Assembly: GCA_028456385.1 (NCBI GenBank)
Contig: JALNQF010000001.1
Location: 930,001-994,000, forward strand
DNA: 64,000 nucleotides
Direction: 5' to 3'
Origin: Ophiosphaerella korrae
Taxonomy: Eukaryota; Ascomycota; Dothideomycetes; Pleosporales; Phaeosphaeriaceae
The notes beneath the pieces were generated by a model. It was not told the origin of the DNA, did no database searches, and saw only the letters and a list, made by a program, of their open reading frames with translations. This document shows, in pieces, positions 25,527-37,698 of this stretch (the stretch's first letter is position 1; each line of letters opens with the position of its first letter). The position numbers were made by a program, and so were the translations under genes.

Positions 25527-28146
25527 ATTTGCAGATGCGACACGAGTGGCATTCCAAAAATATGACTAGTATGGCACCACAAAACAGCTACAGAAAGCGG
25601 AAAAGGTAGGGTCTGACAGAGTTGTTTCCTCGCGAAAAAACTGGTGGAGGGCGACGCATGCTGCGTTGCCAAGAGCAATCGGTACAAAGTCGGACACCTC
25701 TACTGTACTCAAAGGTTGTACTTGTGTAGTGTCCTGTATTACAGCCTCCGCGGAGGCGCAAGAGTGGCCCACAAGTGATGCAGAGGTGCTGAGATAAGGT
25801 AGGGGAGATGATGGGAGGTGTCCGAAGCCCGTGCTCCCGAGGTCGCCATTGCGCCTGAAGCTCGGCACGGCTCTAGCTTTCTTCCGACCATAGAGAGACA
25901 TCTCGATACAAAGCGCAGCTAAACTAACTGGCTCCCATAACTCTGGCCTCCGGCCTAGCTTTTGTTTTGTGCCGTCATGACCGGCTTTGTCGTTGTTACG
26001 GTCAAAACCTACTTCCTTATTGGGTATCGATCCTGCGTCAGCCTAACCCCGGCAGATCATTCCCGTTCATTCAAGCTTGTGATGCACGCTCGACCAATCT
26101 GGAAGATTTTGTGCGCAGCCTTGTAGCACAAGCTTACCCCTTACGCCCCACATTCGGCCGCACAACAATACCAGGAAATGTCAAAGTCCCAGGGCAACAG
26201 ATACTAAACTTCGGTATGGATGCGTCTTGGTTGATGTGATACGGCGCAAACATTTCTGGTCTTGCCGAATTGAACCTGCACTGCAGTTGTAGGTAGGCCT
26301 TTTACTTCACTGGTACAATACAGGTGATGCAAATCCATACAAGGAATAACAACGAATTATGATGACAAGTATATGCTGCACCAAATCTTCCAAATGTATC
26401 CCACTATAGCTTCTAGGTCGCTTCCCGAACCTGAACGCTGATCGCAAAAGTATTTGCTGCCCAGGTACGAGCAGTGAGCACTGAGAATTCTAATCAGTCT
26501 TAGATTTGATCTTATCGCCTATCTTCGTCAACTAACGGCTACTCCTCAAGCTACTTATCTGAACGGGTTATTCAAGCATGTGAGAAAGTCATGCGGTCGT
26601 GTGGCCTACATGTAGTCAGATAGTGAGTACCAGTAAGCAAATCTTAGAGCTACCACAAGTATTTCCTGATCTAGCCTTTTATATATCTCCTCCTCTATTC
26701 ATTCCGTAGCCCTCCTGCAAGTAGGTCTTGGGGCGTATGTAGGGCAGTTCTATATCCACACATATACTCCATCATAGAAAATCTCAAGGCCTTTAGGATT
26801 TACCTTTTATTCTTAAGTAATCAGGTAGCTATATGAACATAATACTGACAATGTGAATATAATACTAGCTGATGATCATACAACCGAATACTCCACCCCA
26901 ACAGCGGGCTCTCGAGTTAGTAGGTAATTTAGGAAATATTAAGAGATCTGAGAGAAACCACGTCTAGTACCACCGAATTCTAGGTAGTTTCGAAGCGAGG
27001 ATCTAGGAGTCACCTTTGCCAGCCTAGAGTGGGATGAGTTATACATAGGTGGATTTCATTACCTAAGCAGCTGGTATGTTTATGGTTTATCGTGGTTGGT
27101 GTTTGGTGGGTCTTGTATTTAATTAGACATAACGTTGTTTACAAGTGTTAGAATATGGCTTGGGAGGTGACTAAATAGGCCTCTAGAGTAGCTAGTTATA
27201 GGACTTAATAATAACTTTAATAAGCACTTAAAATTACCTAAAAGGGTAAGAGGAGTAGCCTCAAAGTAGCTGCTTCGGTAGATTTAAAAAAGAGAGTAGT
27301 TGCGCAGCCTTAGCATAGTAGAGGGCCTTAGGCGCTGCTGCAGCTACCAGCTAAATATAGATAGTTCTATATATCAACCAAGGCCTACAGAGCTTAACTC
27401 TAGAAAATATCGCAATAATAGCTATTATACGTAGCTCAAAAGCCTCATAGTTAGTTATTGTTTTGGTGAGGAAATCGGGCGTTACGCCGGGCCATACGGT
27501 AATTTTCGGTACTGTCAGCGACTTGCATGCGTACAGTATCAACAGAGCACTTCCTAGCGACCTTGTAGTAAGCACACAGTATGTTGTGGATCTCGAGTGT
27601 GGTGTGGCGTCCTTACTCGGCCTGTAGATCATTCATCGTGCCTTTCGCTCATGCTAGGGAAATTGACCAGCTGCGGGAATACTGTAGACTCAGGAACAAC
27701 CGCTCACAAAAGGTCATTCAGAACTGCTGATGGCTTTGGCTCTCTCCACAGCGCACTCGCTCTTTTCCTCCGAGAAAATATCTTTGTACCTGAGTGATGA
27801 TCGGCCATTCTGTAGTAGGATCGGTGTGCGAGTTTAAATACAGGACTAGTATGAATTATTAGAGACGAGAATAAGATGAAATGATTGGGATTTCTGGACT
27901 GCAGGAAGAAAGAAAGGGTATGAAGCAGGTTAAGGGATAGATAAAGAGGTATCTTGCTATCGCTAGAACAGTCAAGGCCTAGTTGACGAATTGAATGTTG
28001 CGGCATGAAAGTATAGTCATTATAGGCTTCAATTGTACTACAGAATGTATCAATTCAAGAGTCTCTGTGCGTAGAATGGAGTCCGTTGATTATTTGTCGC
28101 GCTTCCCTTTCGGCTGTTGAACTTTCAATTGTGCTTGCCCAGCGTT
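25527..28146. other. Gene-poor AT-rich region
   Basis: About 2.6 kb with no credible gene. Up to about 26.3 kb the composition is ordinary. From about 26.6 to 27.4 kb it is AT-rich with many TAG/CTA words and stop codons in every frame, the look of old decayed repeat DNA. No terminal repeats or transposase motifs were identified. Confidence 0.45.
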
Positions 28147-28407
28147 CTAATTCATAGGAGTAGACGGGTTGAAATGCTTCTGGAAGTCTTCTCTTCCGCC
28201 AATGTATATAGGAGTGCCATCAAGCTGAGCATACATGCCAGGCGACAGGTTCCAAGGGCTGCTTGGGAGACAAGAGACAATGACTAGACCGTCAGTATGT
28301 CGAAAAAGCATGTGACTGGGATAGGACTTGCCTGGAAATGTGTTGGAAGCTTGAGAAGCTTCCGCTAGACGGGTGTTGCAAGCCTCTGAGGAGTTTGTGG
28401 AAGACAT
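28147..28407 (-). CDS. Small hypothetical protein, doubtful
   Basis: ATG at 28407 opens an 86-codon frame (MSSTNSSEACNTRL to the stop at 28147). The frame is open 71 codons further upstream. Composition is balanced and the C-terminal half (DGLVIVSCLPSSPWNL, YIGGREDFQKHF) looks protein-like. No domain is recognised and no splice signals are needed. It could be a real small orphan gene or a chance ORF. Confidence 0.3.
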   Translation of the reverse strand: MSSTNSSEACNTRLAEASQASNTFPGKSYPSHMLFRHTDGLVIVSCLPSSPWNLSPGMYAQLDGTPIYIGGREDFQKHFNPSTPMN

Positions 28408-28741
28408 GGTGGGATAAGTTCTAGAAGTGGAAGAGGTGTACTTGAGACTGACAGTACATAGTAGATGTCGAATCGTGCGAAGAACTGCGAGTTGTTGAGG
28501 CTGATGATGCGTTGAGTTTGGCCATATTGGACAGAATGTTGGAGTCCTCTTATCAATACAGTGAAGTTTGAGGCCCTCGACGAAAAGCCAGCCAGAGATT
28601 AGTGTTTGGGGGGAGGCCATCTCGGAGAGAGCAGAAATGACATGGCCAGCGATTCAGCCGGAAGAACCGAGATACTTTCAGTGAGCGGTACTAACTCTGA
28701 TATTACCAATGCACTAAAGGTTTCATTTGTTCGTGGTCAAT

Positions 28742-29053
28742 GGAGCGTGCTATTCGCTACGGGTCTTCCATAAGCCGTACACTTTACAATGGTTGTGGGC
28801 ATCCACGATGGCCTCAGAGCACTGACCGCCAAGCAGCATCGGTCCAGATACATAAGTATGCTTCCTGAGGCATGAAATATACTTACGTGGCAGTAATCGA
28901 ATGGATAAGGCCAAGGGCCTCTGTGGTTGGTGATGGCTGTTGTAGCAAGAGTGCTGATGATTGGCCGACGTGAGAGTTAAGGATGACGTTGATCTTGGGG
29001 ATCTGGGCTGGGGGAGTGAGGCAAATCTCAGCCTCAGCCTGACTAAGGCCCAT
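28742..29053 (-). CDS. Possible small two-exon gene, doubtful
   Basis: From ATG 29053 a frame of good composition (MGLSQAEAEICLTPPAQIPK) runs to a strong donor GTAAGT near 28886. An acceptor CAG near 28820 continues in frame to a TGA near 28742, giving about 80-85 aa. No domain is recognised. The region is bounded by another doubtful gene on one side and the C2H2 gene on the other. Confidence 0.22.
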
Positions 29054-29529
29054 GTATGGAGGCCATTGATAAACACCAATCAACGGCGTCCGGCTTCAGC
29101 CTCGCCCTTGCCTCAGCTCAGTTAAGTAGTCACATCTACCCGGACTTTCCCACCTTCTTTATCGTCTCAACTCGCAGCCTTGCGTTAGGGAAGAGATCTG
29201 TTCCCTTACTTCGGGAGCAAGCGTACTTATCCTCTACCACGCAGTCATCGACTGCATCTATCGAGGCTGGATTTCACGATTCAGCCTTGTCTGCTTGGTA
29301 TGTATCCCCATGTTGCCGCTCACCGCTTCGACTATTTCGCCCGGATGGCATTCAATTGGGATTATTCGGAGTACTTTCTTTGGATAATAAGTAGGGGATG
29401 GTCTCGTAGCATTCGCAATACTGACGTCCAGCAGAATTAACTCACCGCTCAAGGAAAGTGCAGCGCGGGTAAGCCCGCGCTCGCGCAATCCAAAGGCAAC
29501 AATATGATCGTCTAAATACTTATTTCGAG

Positions 29530-30294
29530 CCTCTACCTCATGGAGAATGGTTCAACGGCTTCTTGTACTCGGATCCCGTGCTCTCGGCAGATAGGAGTGT
29601 GCAGGAGTGGCTGGATCTCGACTTGCTCGAACCAGTACTCGACTTGGATTTCTCTGCTGTCGACGCGGACGAGTTAGCAAACGTTTTTGGCGACCTTTCT
29701 TCTGGAATTATTGACTCAAGTCCCGATGCCTCTTCACTTTCACTTCCCATTGTCCCCGAGTCCGACTTCGGCGGCGGAAACGTCTATGCCGCATCCGCAG
29801 CCCAGCTCAGTGAGGCACTTCAAGATCCCCTACTAGCAATCACACAGTGGGGCATTGCATCTCCACAAACTCCAAATCCGGTGCAATCTCCAGTAGATAT
29901 TGCAGAGCAGACCGTACAGGATGCAGCGCAACTCACGATAACACCAGACCCGCTACGTATTACACCTGTCTTCTCCCAACCAGGGCCACCTAGTCAAATA
30001 CTCCAGCGGCGGGAGACGCCTCCACAACCTCTGCCCCCAGCTCCTCGACCTTTTAGGTGCGAACAGTGTACGGCTCGCTTCGTAGGGAGCCGACAGCTTA
30101 GGGACCACGAGCGGAACGAACACAAGAAGTACCGCTGTTGCAATAAGGAGTACAAGCATTACAAGAACTTCTGGCAGCATCGTCAAGCAAAACACCTCGG
30201 TGTTCGCCACAAATGCAATGTCGAACTCTGCAACTACAGCGCTGACAACAAGTGGAACTTGAAGAGACACAAGGCCAACAAGCACGAACAATGA
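29530..30294 (+). CDS. C2H2 zinc-finger protein, 5' end unresolved
   Basis: An open frame ends at TGA 30292-30294. It carries an acidic, Asp/Ser/Leu-rich N-terminal part (EWLDLDLLEPVLDLDF), which looks like an activation domain, then three zinc fingers. Finger 1, from about 30052, is C-x2-C-x12-H-x4-H. The middle finger has adjacent cysteines (YRCCNKEYKHYKNFWQH) and is degenerate. The last is C-x4-C-x12-H-x4-H and ends the protein. There is no in-frame ATG just upstream, so the start must lie in an upstream exon. Candidate starts are ATG 29345 (MAFNWDYSEYF) or ATG 29056, joined to an acceptor such as the one ending at 29529. Likely a nuclear DNA-binding regulator. Confidence 0.68.
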   Translation, partial: PLPHGEWFNGFLYSDPVLSADRSVQEWLDLDLLEPVLDLDFSAVDADELANVFGDLSSGIIDSSPDASSLSLPIVPESDFGGGNVYAASAAQLSEALQDPLLAITQWGIASPQTPNPVQSPVDIAEQTVQDAAQLTITPDPLRITPVFSQPGPPSQILQRRETPPQPLPPAPRPFRCEQCTARFVGSRQLRDHERNEHKKYRCCNKEYKHYKNFWQHRQAKHLGVRHKCNVELCNYSADNKWNLKRHKANKHEQ

Positions 30295-32620
30295 ACAATT
30301 TCAAGAGATATCCAGAAAATCGAAGCTCGAAACAAACATATATGGTGAAATTACTCGGCAAATCATGGGTTACCTTATTTTATTTTCATTCGTTATAAGT
30401 CTTTTTCCTCGACAGATGTCTTCATTGACTAGTCCTCACCCTCGATGAGTCCTCTTCGACAGGACCTCTTCCTCGATACGTAACGGAAATACATGTCTGC
30501 TGTATTAAGGAGCACAGTTTTGAGCCTCCCACAGCATCAGCCAACGATGGTTCTACCTTTGGGTAGCATTACTATCAAAGACAAGTCCTGGGTTGGGCGG
30601 AAGCCGTGCTACCCCTCCCACTGATGAACCCATGTTATGTACTTTCGCATGGGAGCCGATTCATCAGGCGCCGAGTCATTTCACCAAAGAAGTCGTCATC
30701 TCTCTTTTGCCGAGTGGAGTAATCGGAAGGTTGCGATGATCGTCATGGGGAGGGGACGGTCGAAGTGCGGAGCGGCCGTGGTTTCTAGTTATATTTCTTA
30801 TTCGTCATAGTGTCTTCTAAACGGAGTTGTGATTTTTCGGCTTTTTTAAAACAGAGTCGGCACCCTCAAATTGTCCTTGCCTGTTTTCAGCGCATGACTT
30901 TGGTTTGGTGCCTCTGAAGTATTTTTCCATCCAGCAGGAACAGGAGGGGCCCAGGGTGAGCTGGGAAACCCGCTGCTAGAGGCTCGAACGTCAATGGAAA
31001 GCCAATCTCGCCATCTCAACCTTGCAATGTTGTGATGTGGACATTTATAAGCAATCGTGTTCAAAAGATGAGAGCTTAGCGTACTGCCGGATTGTATTCA
31101 AGACTGCGGAAGCTGTCGGTACGATACCCCAAATACATACTAAAAGAGCTTCAGTCCTCATGGGGTGATGGAAGCTGTCAAATTTGCAGATTGCCGACGT
31201 TCGTCGATACAACTCTATCCCGCATGCCTTACGGCACAGAAGCAAGTGGTCTCTATCTGAATACCTGCCTAGAGCTATAAGGAAAGTCCATCTGCCAGCC
31301 CGAACATGTTGGGATTGTATTAGGTTTGCAGATGGCTCTAGTAGTGTACAAGGTCTCGAGCAACGGGTTCGACGACCCAGAAGAATGGATCTCCACATCT
31401 CCACATCGTTATGAGAGCAGCTTCATGCCTGCCGCATAAGAGTGGTCGGTGACTTCGTCAGAACATATGCGTTCGTCGACTTCGCTTACTAGCAGAGTAG
31501 TTCCGCCTCGTCGCCTCTCCAAGCTGACCTGAGGAGACATTTTATGGAGGTTCTGGCGTCCAATGAGCGAATATCCTAGGCGACGGGGCTGCTGCCTAGA
31601 TGGATGGGCGATTGGTTTGAGGATGTTCTGAATAAGCTCCCGGGCTGTGTCCAAGGACTGGCTTGCGAAGCGACGAATGGAGGTCGAATGAGAGGTCGAT
31701 TAAGGGATCGGTATAGACGCAGAGCCGCACAAGTGCGTGTCGGTCGAAACACTAGTTCGGGAAGTGCGGTGAATATAAGAGGGTCTCGGTTCGACGGCGA
31801 CTGACAGGTAGTCCAGTTGCTCTGATGCGTCGAAGCTGGCCAGATTATCAAGGGTAGCAGCGACCTACCGTCAGCGCTTATACATTCGATCAAGTTAAAT
31901 CCTAGGTCGCATGATACAATAGCCAGACGCTGGTGTGACAGCACACCAGGGAACTATGTAGGTAGAGCTGTAGACATAATTGATGCTATCCTTACGTGGT
32001 GAGGCACCCTGCGTAGCGCGACACTATAACTACTTCTCAACACAACAATCTCTACAAATGCTAGAAAGATAGAAATTCTCGGAATAGCATCCAGGGGCTA
32101 TTGAGTCCGTTTCTAATTAATATTATTAAGAAATATACTGTGCAATACGACAGCTTACTATGTAACCACCCCGCTTTCATAGGCAGCAGGTACCTTTGTA
32201 TCTAATATATGCTAACAAAAATCTGCCAAATTATAGTTAAATATACAACTATTACACGCCAAGAGTTGTGCTCGGCTTTAGGATGTTATTGTTCTTCTAT
32301 GCTGGTTCTGATCTTACTAGAATAGAAAGACGGTGACGATCTAAGTTCCTAGCTCAAAGCAGCTTAGCTATAATTTATTAATATTTACAATCACCTTAGT
32401 CCTATCATATTAGAGCCTTGCCCAGCCAGCCCCGCTCTTAGCCGTGGGCGGCCTTGGCTGTGCACTACTAAGCGCTCGCCGATTACAGCCTGCCTGTTGA
32501 GTTTCTATTGTAAATACACGAATTACTCCCTGCTATAATCCTTACCTACCCTAGTTCGTATAGTCGTGTCTCGAGCGAAGTTACTAGGTGTTTTCTGCTC
32601 GAGTAGAGCATGCAGGTACT
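30295..32620. other. Gene-poor region before the NLR gene
   Basis: About 2.3 kb without a credible gene. The part from about 32.0 to 32.4 kb is strongly AT-rich with stops in all frames. ORFs on both strands between 30.8 and 31.9 kb overlap each other and have no recognisable content. Confidence 0.45.
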
Positions 32621-35600
32621 ATGATACGTCTTCTCGAACGCTTGGCTGAGGACGATTTTAAGCTAGTTTCTTTCAACGGCGACCCGCCCCCGTATGCCAT
32701 ACTGTCTCACACCTGGGCTACAGGACAGGAGGTCACATATCATGAGTTGCTGGCTGGTGTGGGTAAGGATAAGGCTGGCTATGGCAAAATCCGCTTCTGT
32801 GGTAGTCGAGCTGCAGCAGATGGTCTTAATTATTTTTGGGTAGACACTTGCTGCATTGACAAATCATCTAGTCATGAGCTTAGCGCAGCCATCAATTCTA
32901 TGTACCGCTGGTACCAGTGCGCGTCTAGGTGCTATGTGTACCTATCGGATGTCTCCATACCAGACGAGACTATTGACGTCGAGGCTTTCCGGATAACGTG
33001 GGGAGAAGCATATCGACGAAGTAGATGGTTTACACGAGGCTGGACATTGCAAGAGCTTCTAGCGCCCCCTAGTGTAGAGTTCTTCTCTAAAGAGGGCAAG
33101 CGGCTAGGCAGCAGAGTATCTTTGGAGCAAGAAATTCAAGAGATTACCCAAGTTCCTATCAGCGCACTAAGAGGACAACTTCTCACGGAGTTTAGCGTTG
33201 AGGAGCGGATGGGCTGGGCGGCTAAACGCATAACGTCGGAACCAGAGGACAAAGTATACTGTCTTTTGGGACTCTTCGAGATCTTCTTGCCGCTTATATA
33301 TGGGGAAGGAGAAGCACATGCAGCAGCACGGCTAAGAGAGCAGATACAGAAGCGGAAGGGGGAGCAGCAAAAGATAGAAATGCTACCTAGTATGTATAGA
33401 GTCTATCACTACGGTCTAATCAAGTCACCGTGTGCATTCCAACGAATAGTTAGTAACTAATACCGTGCTTAGCGAATCTAGAGACTCCGTCCCTCACTTC
33501 CTGCATTATTCCCTTCTGTCGTGACCCTGATTTCGTCGACCGCGGAACGGCGCTAGACCAGATACGCAAAAAATGCGATGAACCAGCATCACGCACAGCG
33601 CTGGTGGGCCTAGGCGGCGTAGGGTGAGCTGGGAGAACCGTAGGCTAGTGCGCATTCGCTAACGCTGACATAGGAAGTCGCAACTCGCTATCGAGCTTTG
33701 CCACCAGACTGCAAATGCATCTCCAGGAATGTGGGTACTGTGGGTGTACGCCAGCAACGCGGCCCGCTTCGAACAGAGTTTCCGCGATATCGCCGACTGT
33801 GTCAAGATCGCCGGGCGGCGAGACCCACAGGCCAATATCTTCAAGCTAGTGCATGGCTGGCTGCGCGACAGCAGGAGCAGATGGCTGCTTATTCTAGACA
33901 ACGTGGACGACGCAAGATATCTTGTTGAGGCTCAGAACAGCAGCCAAAGCCAAAGTGCCGGAATGAAAGATGCTTCGCGGCCGCTGCGCGAGTACCTTCC
34001 TCAATGCAGGAATGGTTCAATTGTGGTTACAACACGGAACAAAGAAGCAGCCCTGAAGCTAGTGGAGCAGCGTAATATTATAAAAGTTGAACCGATGGAT
34101 GCAAAAGAAGCGCAGGCGCTCTTGGCGAAGAAGCTTGGACAAGACGCTGGAGATGGAGATGTCAGTGACATCGCTGCACTTGCTAAGGCGCTCGAATGCA
34201 TGCCACTTGCTATTGTACAAGCTGCTGCATACATTTCGCAGAGAGCGCCTCGATGCTCGGTCACAAAATACCTTGAGGAGTTCGAGAAGAGCGAGCGCAA
34301 GCGGTCAAGCCTTCTTTCTTTCGATGACGGCCAGCTCCGACGAGACTGGGAAGCAAAGAACTCGATCATTGTTACCTGGCAGATCTCGTTCGAGCATATC
34401 AAGCAGTCAAGATCATCAGCGGCAGACCTGCTTTCTTTTATGAGTTTCTTTGACCGACAGGGGATATCTGAGAACCTGGTTCGGAATTTTGACAAGCGAG
34501 GAGACACCCCAAGCAGTCAGAAAGATTGTAATGACGATGACCGGGACAGTGAAAAAGAAGACAATGCATCAAAATCTAGCGCTGGGGACGAGGCATTTGA
34601 ACGTGACATAGCAATCTTACGTGACTTCAGTCTTGTCTCTGTCGACAACAGTGGCACGAACTTTGAGATGCACGCGCTGGTACAGCTAGCGACGCGGAAG
34701 TGGCTTGACATGAACGGTAGGCTAGAACATTGGAGGCAGCAGTTTATCAGCACTCTCTTTGCAGCCTTTCCGACAGGCGAGTACGAAAACTGGGCAACGT
34801 GTCAGGCACTTTTCGCACACGCCAAGTCAGCTGTAGAACAGCGGCCAGATGAGGAATCGTCACTAATAGAATGGGCCACGCTGCTGTATCGTGCGGCATG
34901 GTATGCAGAGGGGGTTGGTAACATTAGTGACGCCGTAAGTCTGGCTGAGAAGTCTATGAAAGCGCGAAAGAGAGTCCTAGGTTCAGAGCACGAAGATACG
35001 TTGTGGAGTATAACAATGGTTGCACTAGCATACAGACTTGGAGGCCGATGGCACGCAGCTGAAGAGCTGGAGGTGCAATTGATGGAGACGAGAAAGAGGG
35101 TACTTGGAGACGAGCATCCAGACACGCTGACCAGCATGGTCAACCTGGCGTCGACGTACAGGAATCAAGGGCGGTGGAAGGAGGCAGAAGAATTGCAAGT
35201 AGAAGAACTAAAAATATGCTCGAGAGTGCTTGGAGACGAGCATCCAACCACACTGACCAGCATGGCCAACCTAGCGTTAACGTATATGGATCAAGGGCGG
35301 TGGAAGGAGGCAGAAGAATTGCAAGTAAAAGGGCTAAAAATATGCTCGAGAGTACTTGGAGACGAGCATCCAAACACACTGGTCAGTATAGCCAACCTGG
35401 CGTCGACGCACGGGAATCAAGGGCGGTTAAAGGAGGCAGAAGAACTAGAGGTGCAAGTGATAGAGACGAGAAAGAGGGTACTTGGGGACGAGCATCCAGA
35501 CACGCTAATTAGCATGGCCAACCTAGCGGCGATACACAGTGATCAAGGGCGGTTAAAGGAGGCAGAAGAGCTAGAGGTACAAGTGATAGAGACGAGAAAG

Positions 35601-35828
35601 AAGGTACTTGGAGACGAGCATCCAGACACGCTGATTAGCATGGCCAACCTAGCGATGACGCACAGGAATCAAGGGCGGTGGAAGGAGGCGGAAGAGCTAA
35701 TGGGAACATGCTTCCAGCTGTGCAAGCAAATTCTTGGCGAACAACACCCCTACACACAGTCGTCGCTTGGTGCATTAAATAGCTGGCAAGCGGAGAATAG
35801 TGGAGGTAGGCATATAATATCACCTTAG
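32621..35828 (+). CDS. NOD-like receptor: HET domain, NB-ARC, TPR repeats
   Basis: Exons 32621-33389, 33473-33623 and 33674-35828 (introns 83 and 50 nt) encode 1024 aa. Start ATG 32621 gives MIRLLERL just before the HET domain: YAILSHTW (25-32), WVDTCCIDK (73-81) and WFTRGWTLQELLAP (136-149). The second splice restores Walker A GLGGVGKS (302-309). Walker B is WLLILDNVDD around residue 382, then GSIVVTTRNK and ECMPLAI, as in NB-ARC STAND proteins. From about residue 721 seven 42-residue TPRs of the kinesin-light-chain type (AEEL, LGDEHPDTL, ANLA) reach almost to the end. The family mediates fungal allorecognition and regulated cell death, with HET as effector and TPR as sensor. A donor at about 35807 could give a different short C-terminus. 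Confidence 0.93.
35040..35795 (+). repeat. 126-bp tandem repeats encoding near-identical TPR units
   Basis: Five copies in exact register are marked by CAAGGGCGG at 35166, 35292, 35418, 35544 and 35670, each 126 bp apart. A more diverged unit precedes them from 35040. By eye, neighbouring units differ at roughly 10-15% of bases, and differences cluster at a few codons. The repeat lies wholly inside the NLR coding sequence. Confidence 0.95.
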
Positions 35829-36744
35829 CAACTTAATATTACATAGAATGCAGGAAGATGCTATGGACCGCATAAGCACAGCCCTCAACAACATCAGCTA
35901 TTCGATAGTAGCGACAAGTCTCGAGCAGAACTAGTCTACTATCTACAAAAAGACTAAGTTACAAAAGGTAATAGAATGCAGCACTATAGTTTCCTATAAT
36001 AAGTACACTCTCTAAGCTACGCTATAAGCAAGAAGTCATATATGTAAGTTATGCTACAGCTAGCCTCGAGCTATAGTTTTTATGCCTGGGTCGCGCGCGC
36101 AAATTGTTAGCAGCTATAAATGACAGCTAGGTTGCCTTAAGCTATATAGGTGCGGATCCTTCTCTTCAGTCCGTTTAAGTAGGTAGACTTAGGACCAGCG
36201 CAGAAGTATGGCAGCATCTCGAAGTCGAGTACGACTCTCGGGATAGGCTTATCATGAGTTTACCTATATAGCGATGGACTTTTATTAGGAAATATTGAGT
36301 TGCAACGTACTAATTACTAATTAAAGTAAGGGGATCATAGAACGCTTGTACGAAGTTGCTGTATTTCACATTCTTAGACAATAATAAGTAGGAGCACACT
36401 TTATAGTATTGATATGCTACCCCGAGAGTCTCTATTACTCTAGCTCGTTGTGCATTTTGTTGTGCTAGGAAGCAGTTGTAGTGTCTCACTACTCAGGAAT
36501 AAGATGTTGGATGAACAATCACACTTGTACTACTAGTTCAGAGCTTCAACTTATAGCGATAATCATGGCCCGCTCAACACTAGAGGCTCTATAGTCTCGT
36601 AAGTCATTCTTACCTAAAAGGGCCTTAACAACACTGAGCATGCGTAGTATGATACCTGTCTCGTTCGTATTTTATATATTTTCTAGCCGTATAGCCGGAC
36701 CCTAAAGCACTTTTACAATTGCTTCGAGCCAGTACGTGATCTTC

Positions 36745-36762
36745 ATATATATATATATATAT
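36745..36762. repeat. (AT)9 microsatellite
   Basis: Nine uninterrupted AT dinucleotides in an AT-rich stretch. Confidence 0.9.
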
Positions 36763-37670
36763 TGATATCGTGACATTTCCGGTCGATTGCCTTAACTCTC
36801 CTTGCTTTAACTTCGGTATGACGTTTTTCCAAGGCTTGAGGCCAATTGTGGTTCGGAAGCTTCGCAATAGGGTCCTGCTGGTGTGTGAGTGTAAGGGCTA
36901 TCAAAGGCAGGAACTTGACTCGGACGGGTGTGCCAAGGTCAAGCATTGGCAACAGGAACGATACAAGTGCTTTCTCTTTCTCTGGGGCAAGGCACTGCTG
37001 GCGCTTGGCCTTTTTCTGTATTGGTTCTCGTCCATTTCTACGATCCTAGATTGTAGTAAGAGTGGAGCCGCTTAGTTCGGACCGGGCGGCATAAGTTGTA
37101 CGTACGTGAGGGGGGAGGTCTTGTGCTAGAGCCTGACTGGCTCGGTCCATTCTAGCTGTGAGAGTGGTGGTGTCGAAGGCACGGCGGATACGACCAACAA
37201 TGAAGACTCCACGATCATTGCTAAAACCATTCCTCGTATAGCTCGTAAATAAAATACATGCTATATAACCATATCAGGGTCCTGCGCGAAAACACAAGGT
37301 GTCCGTGGGGCTGAGCATCCTTGATAGGTGATTTATTATTATTTTCCTCATACAGAAGTACCCTGCTAAAACGCCGAAGGAAAAAATTATACAGTTTAGT
37401 TTGATAGAGCAGGGGTGCAAAGTAAAAGCAGTTTCAAACGCTCTGGAAAGAACAGTCAACGACATGGTCAACGACACAGTATTTTTGAAGCTATATTATT
37501 GGTCCTAGAAATAAATATATTATAATACTTAAGGCTTAATTAAAAAGAGGGGGAAGACGTTGAGTGGCCATGGCAATGAGTTTGTTTCGGCACAAGTGGT
37601 TTTTCGTTACGCGTAGATAGACATTAGAGATATTTCACTGTAAACATCTGGATTTTAGGTGAATTTTGGG

Positions 37671-37698
37671 GCGTTTCACTCGCTTGTAAACCACGTTA
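37671..37698 (-). repeat. Solo terminal-repeat copy, inverted
   Basis: On the minus strand this reads TA-ACGTG, then TTTACAAGCGAGTGA and a GCG-like end. It matches the outer end of the two copies at 51840 and 52561 with a few changes, and it also starts at a TA dinucleotide. Confidence 0.6.

Noticed and set aside
32588..32620. Start of the NLR at 32588
   Set aside because: It is a GTG codon; the ATG at 32621 sits at the usual distance before the HET motifs.
33390..33460. Separate 290-aa HET-only protein ending at 33460
   Set aside because: The tail after residue 256 is unlike HET proteins and begins with a GTATGT donor; splicing joins the NB-ARC frame.
36770..37075. 101-aa plus-strand ORF after the AT microsatellite
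   Set aside because: Mixed hydrophobic content but no family, no splice signals and no upstream promoter-like features; in a decayed AT-rich region.
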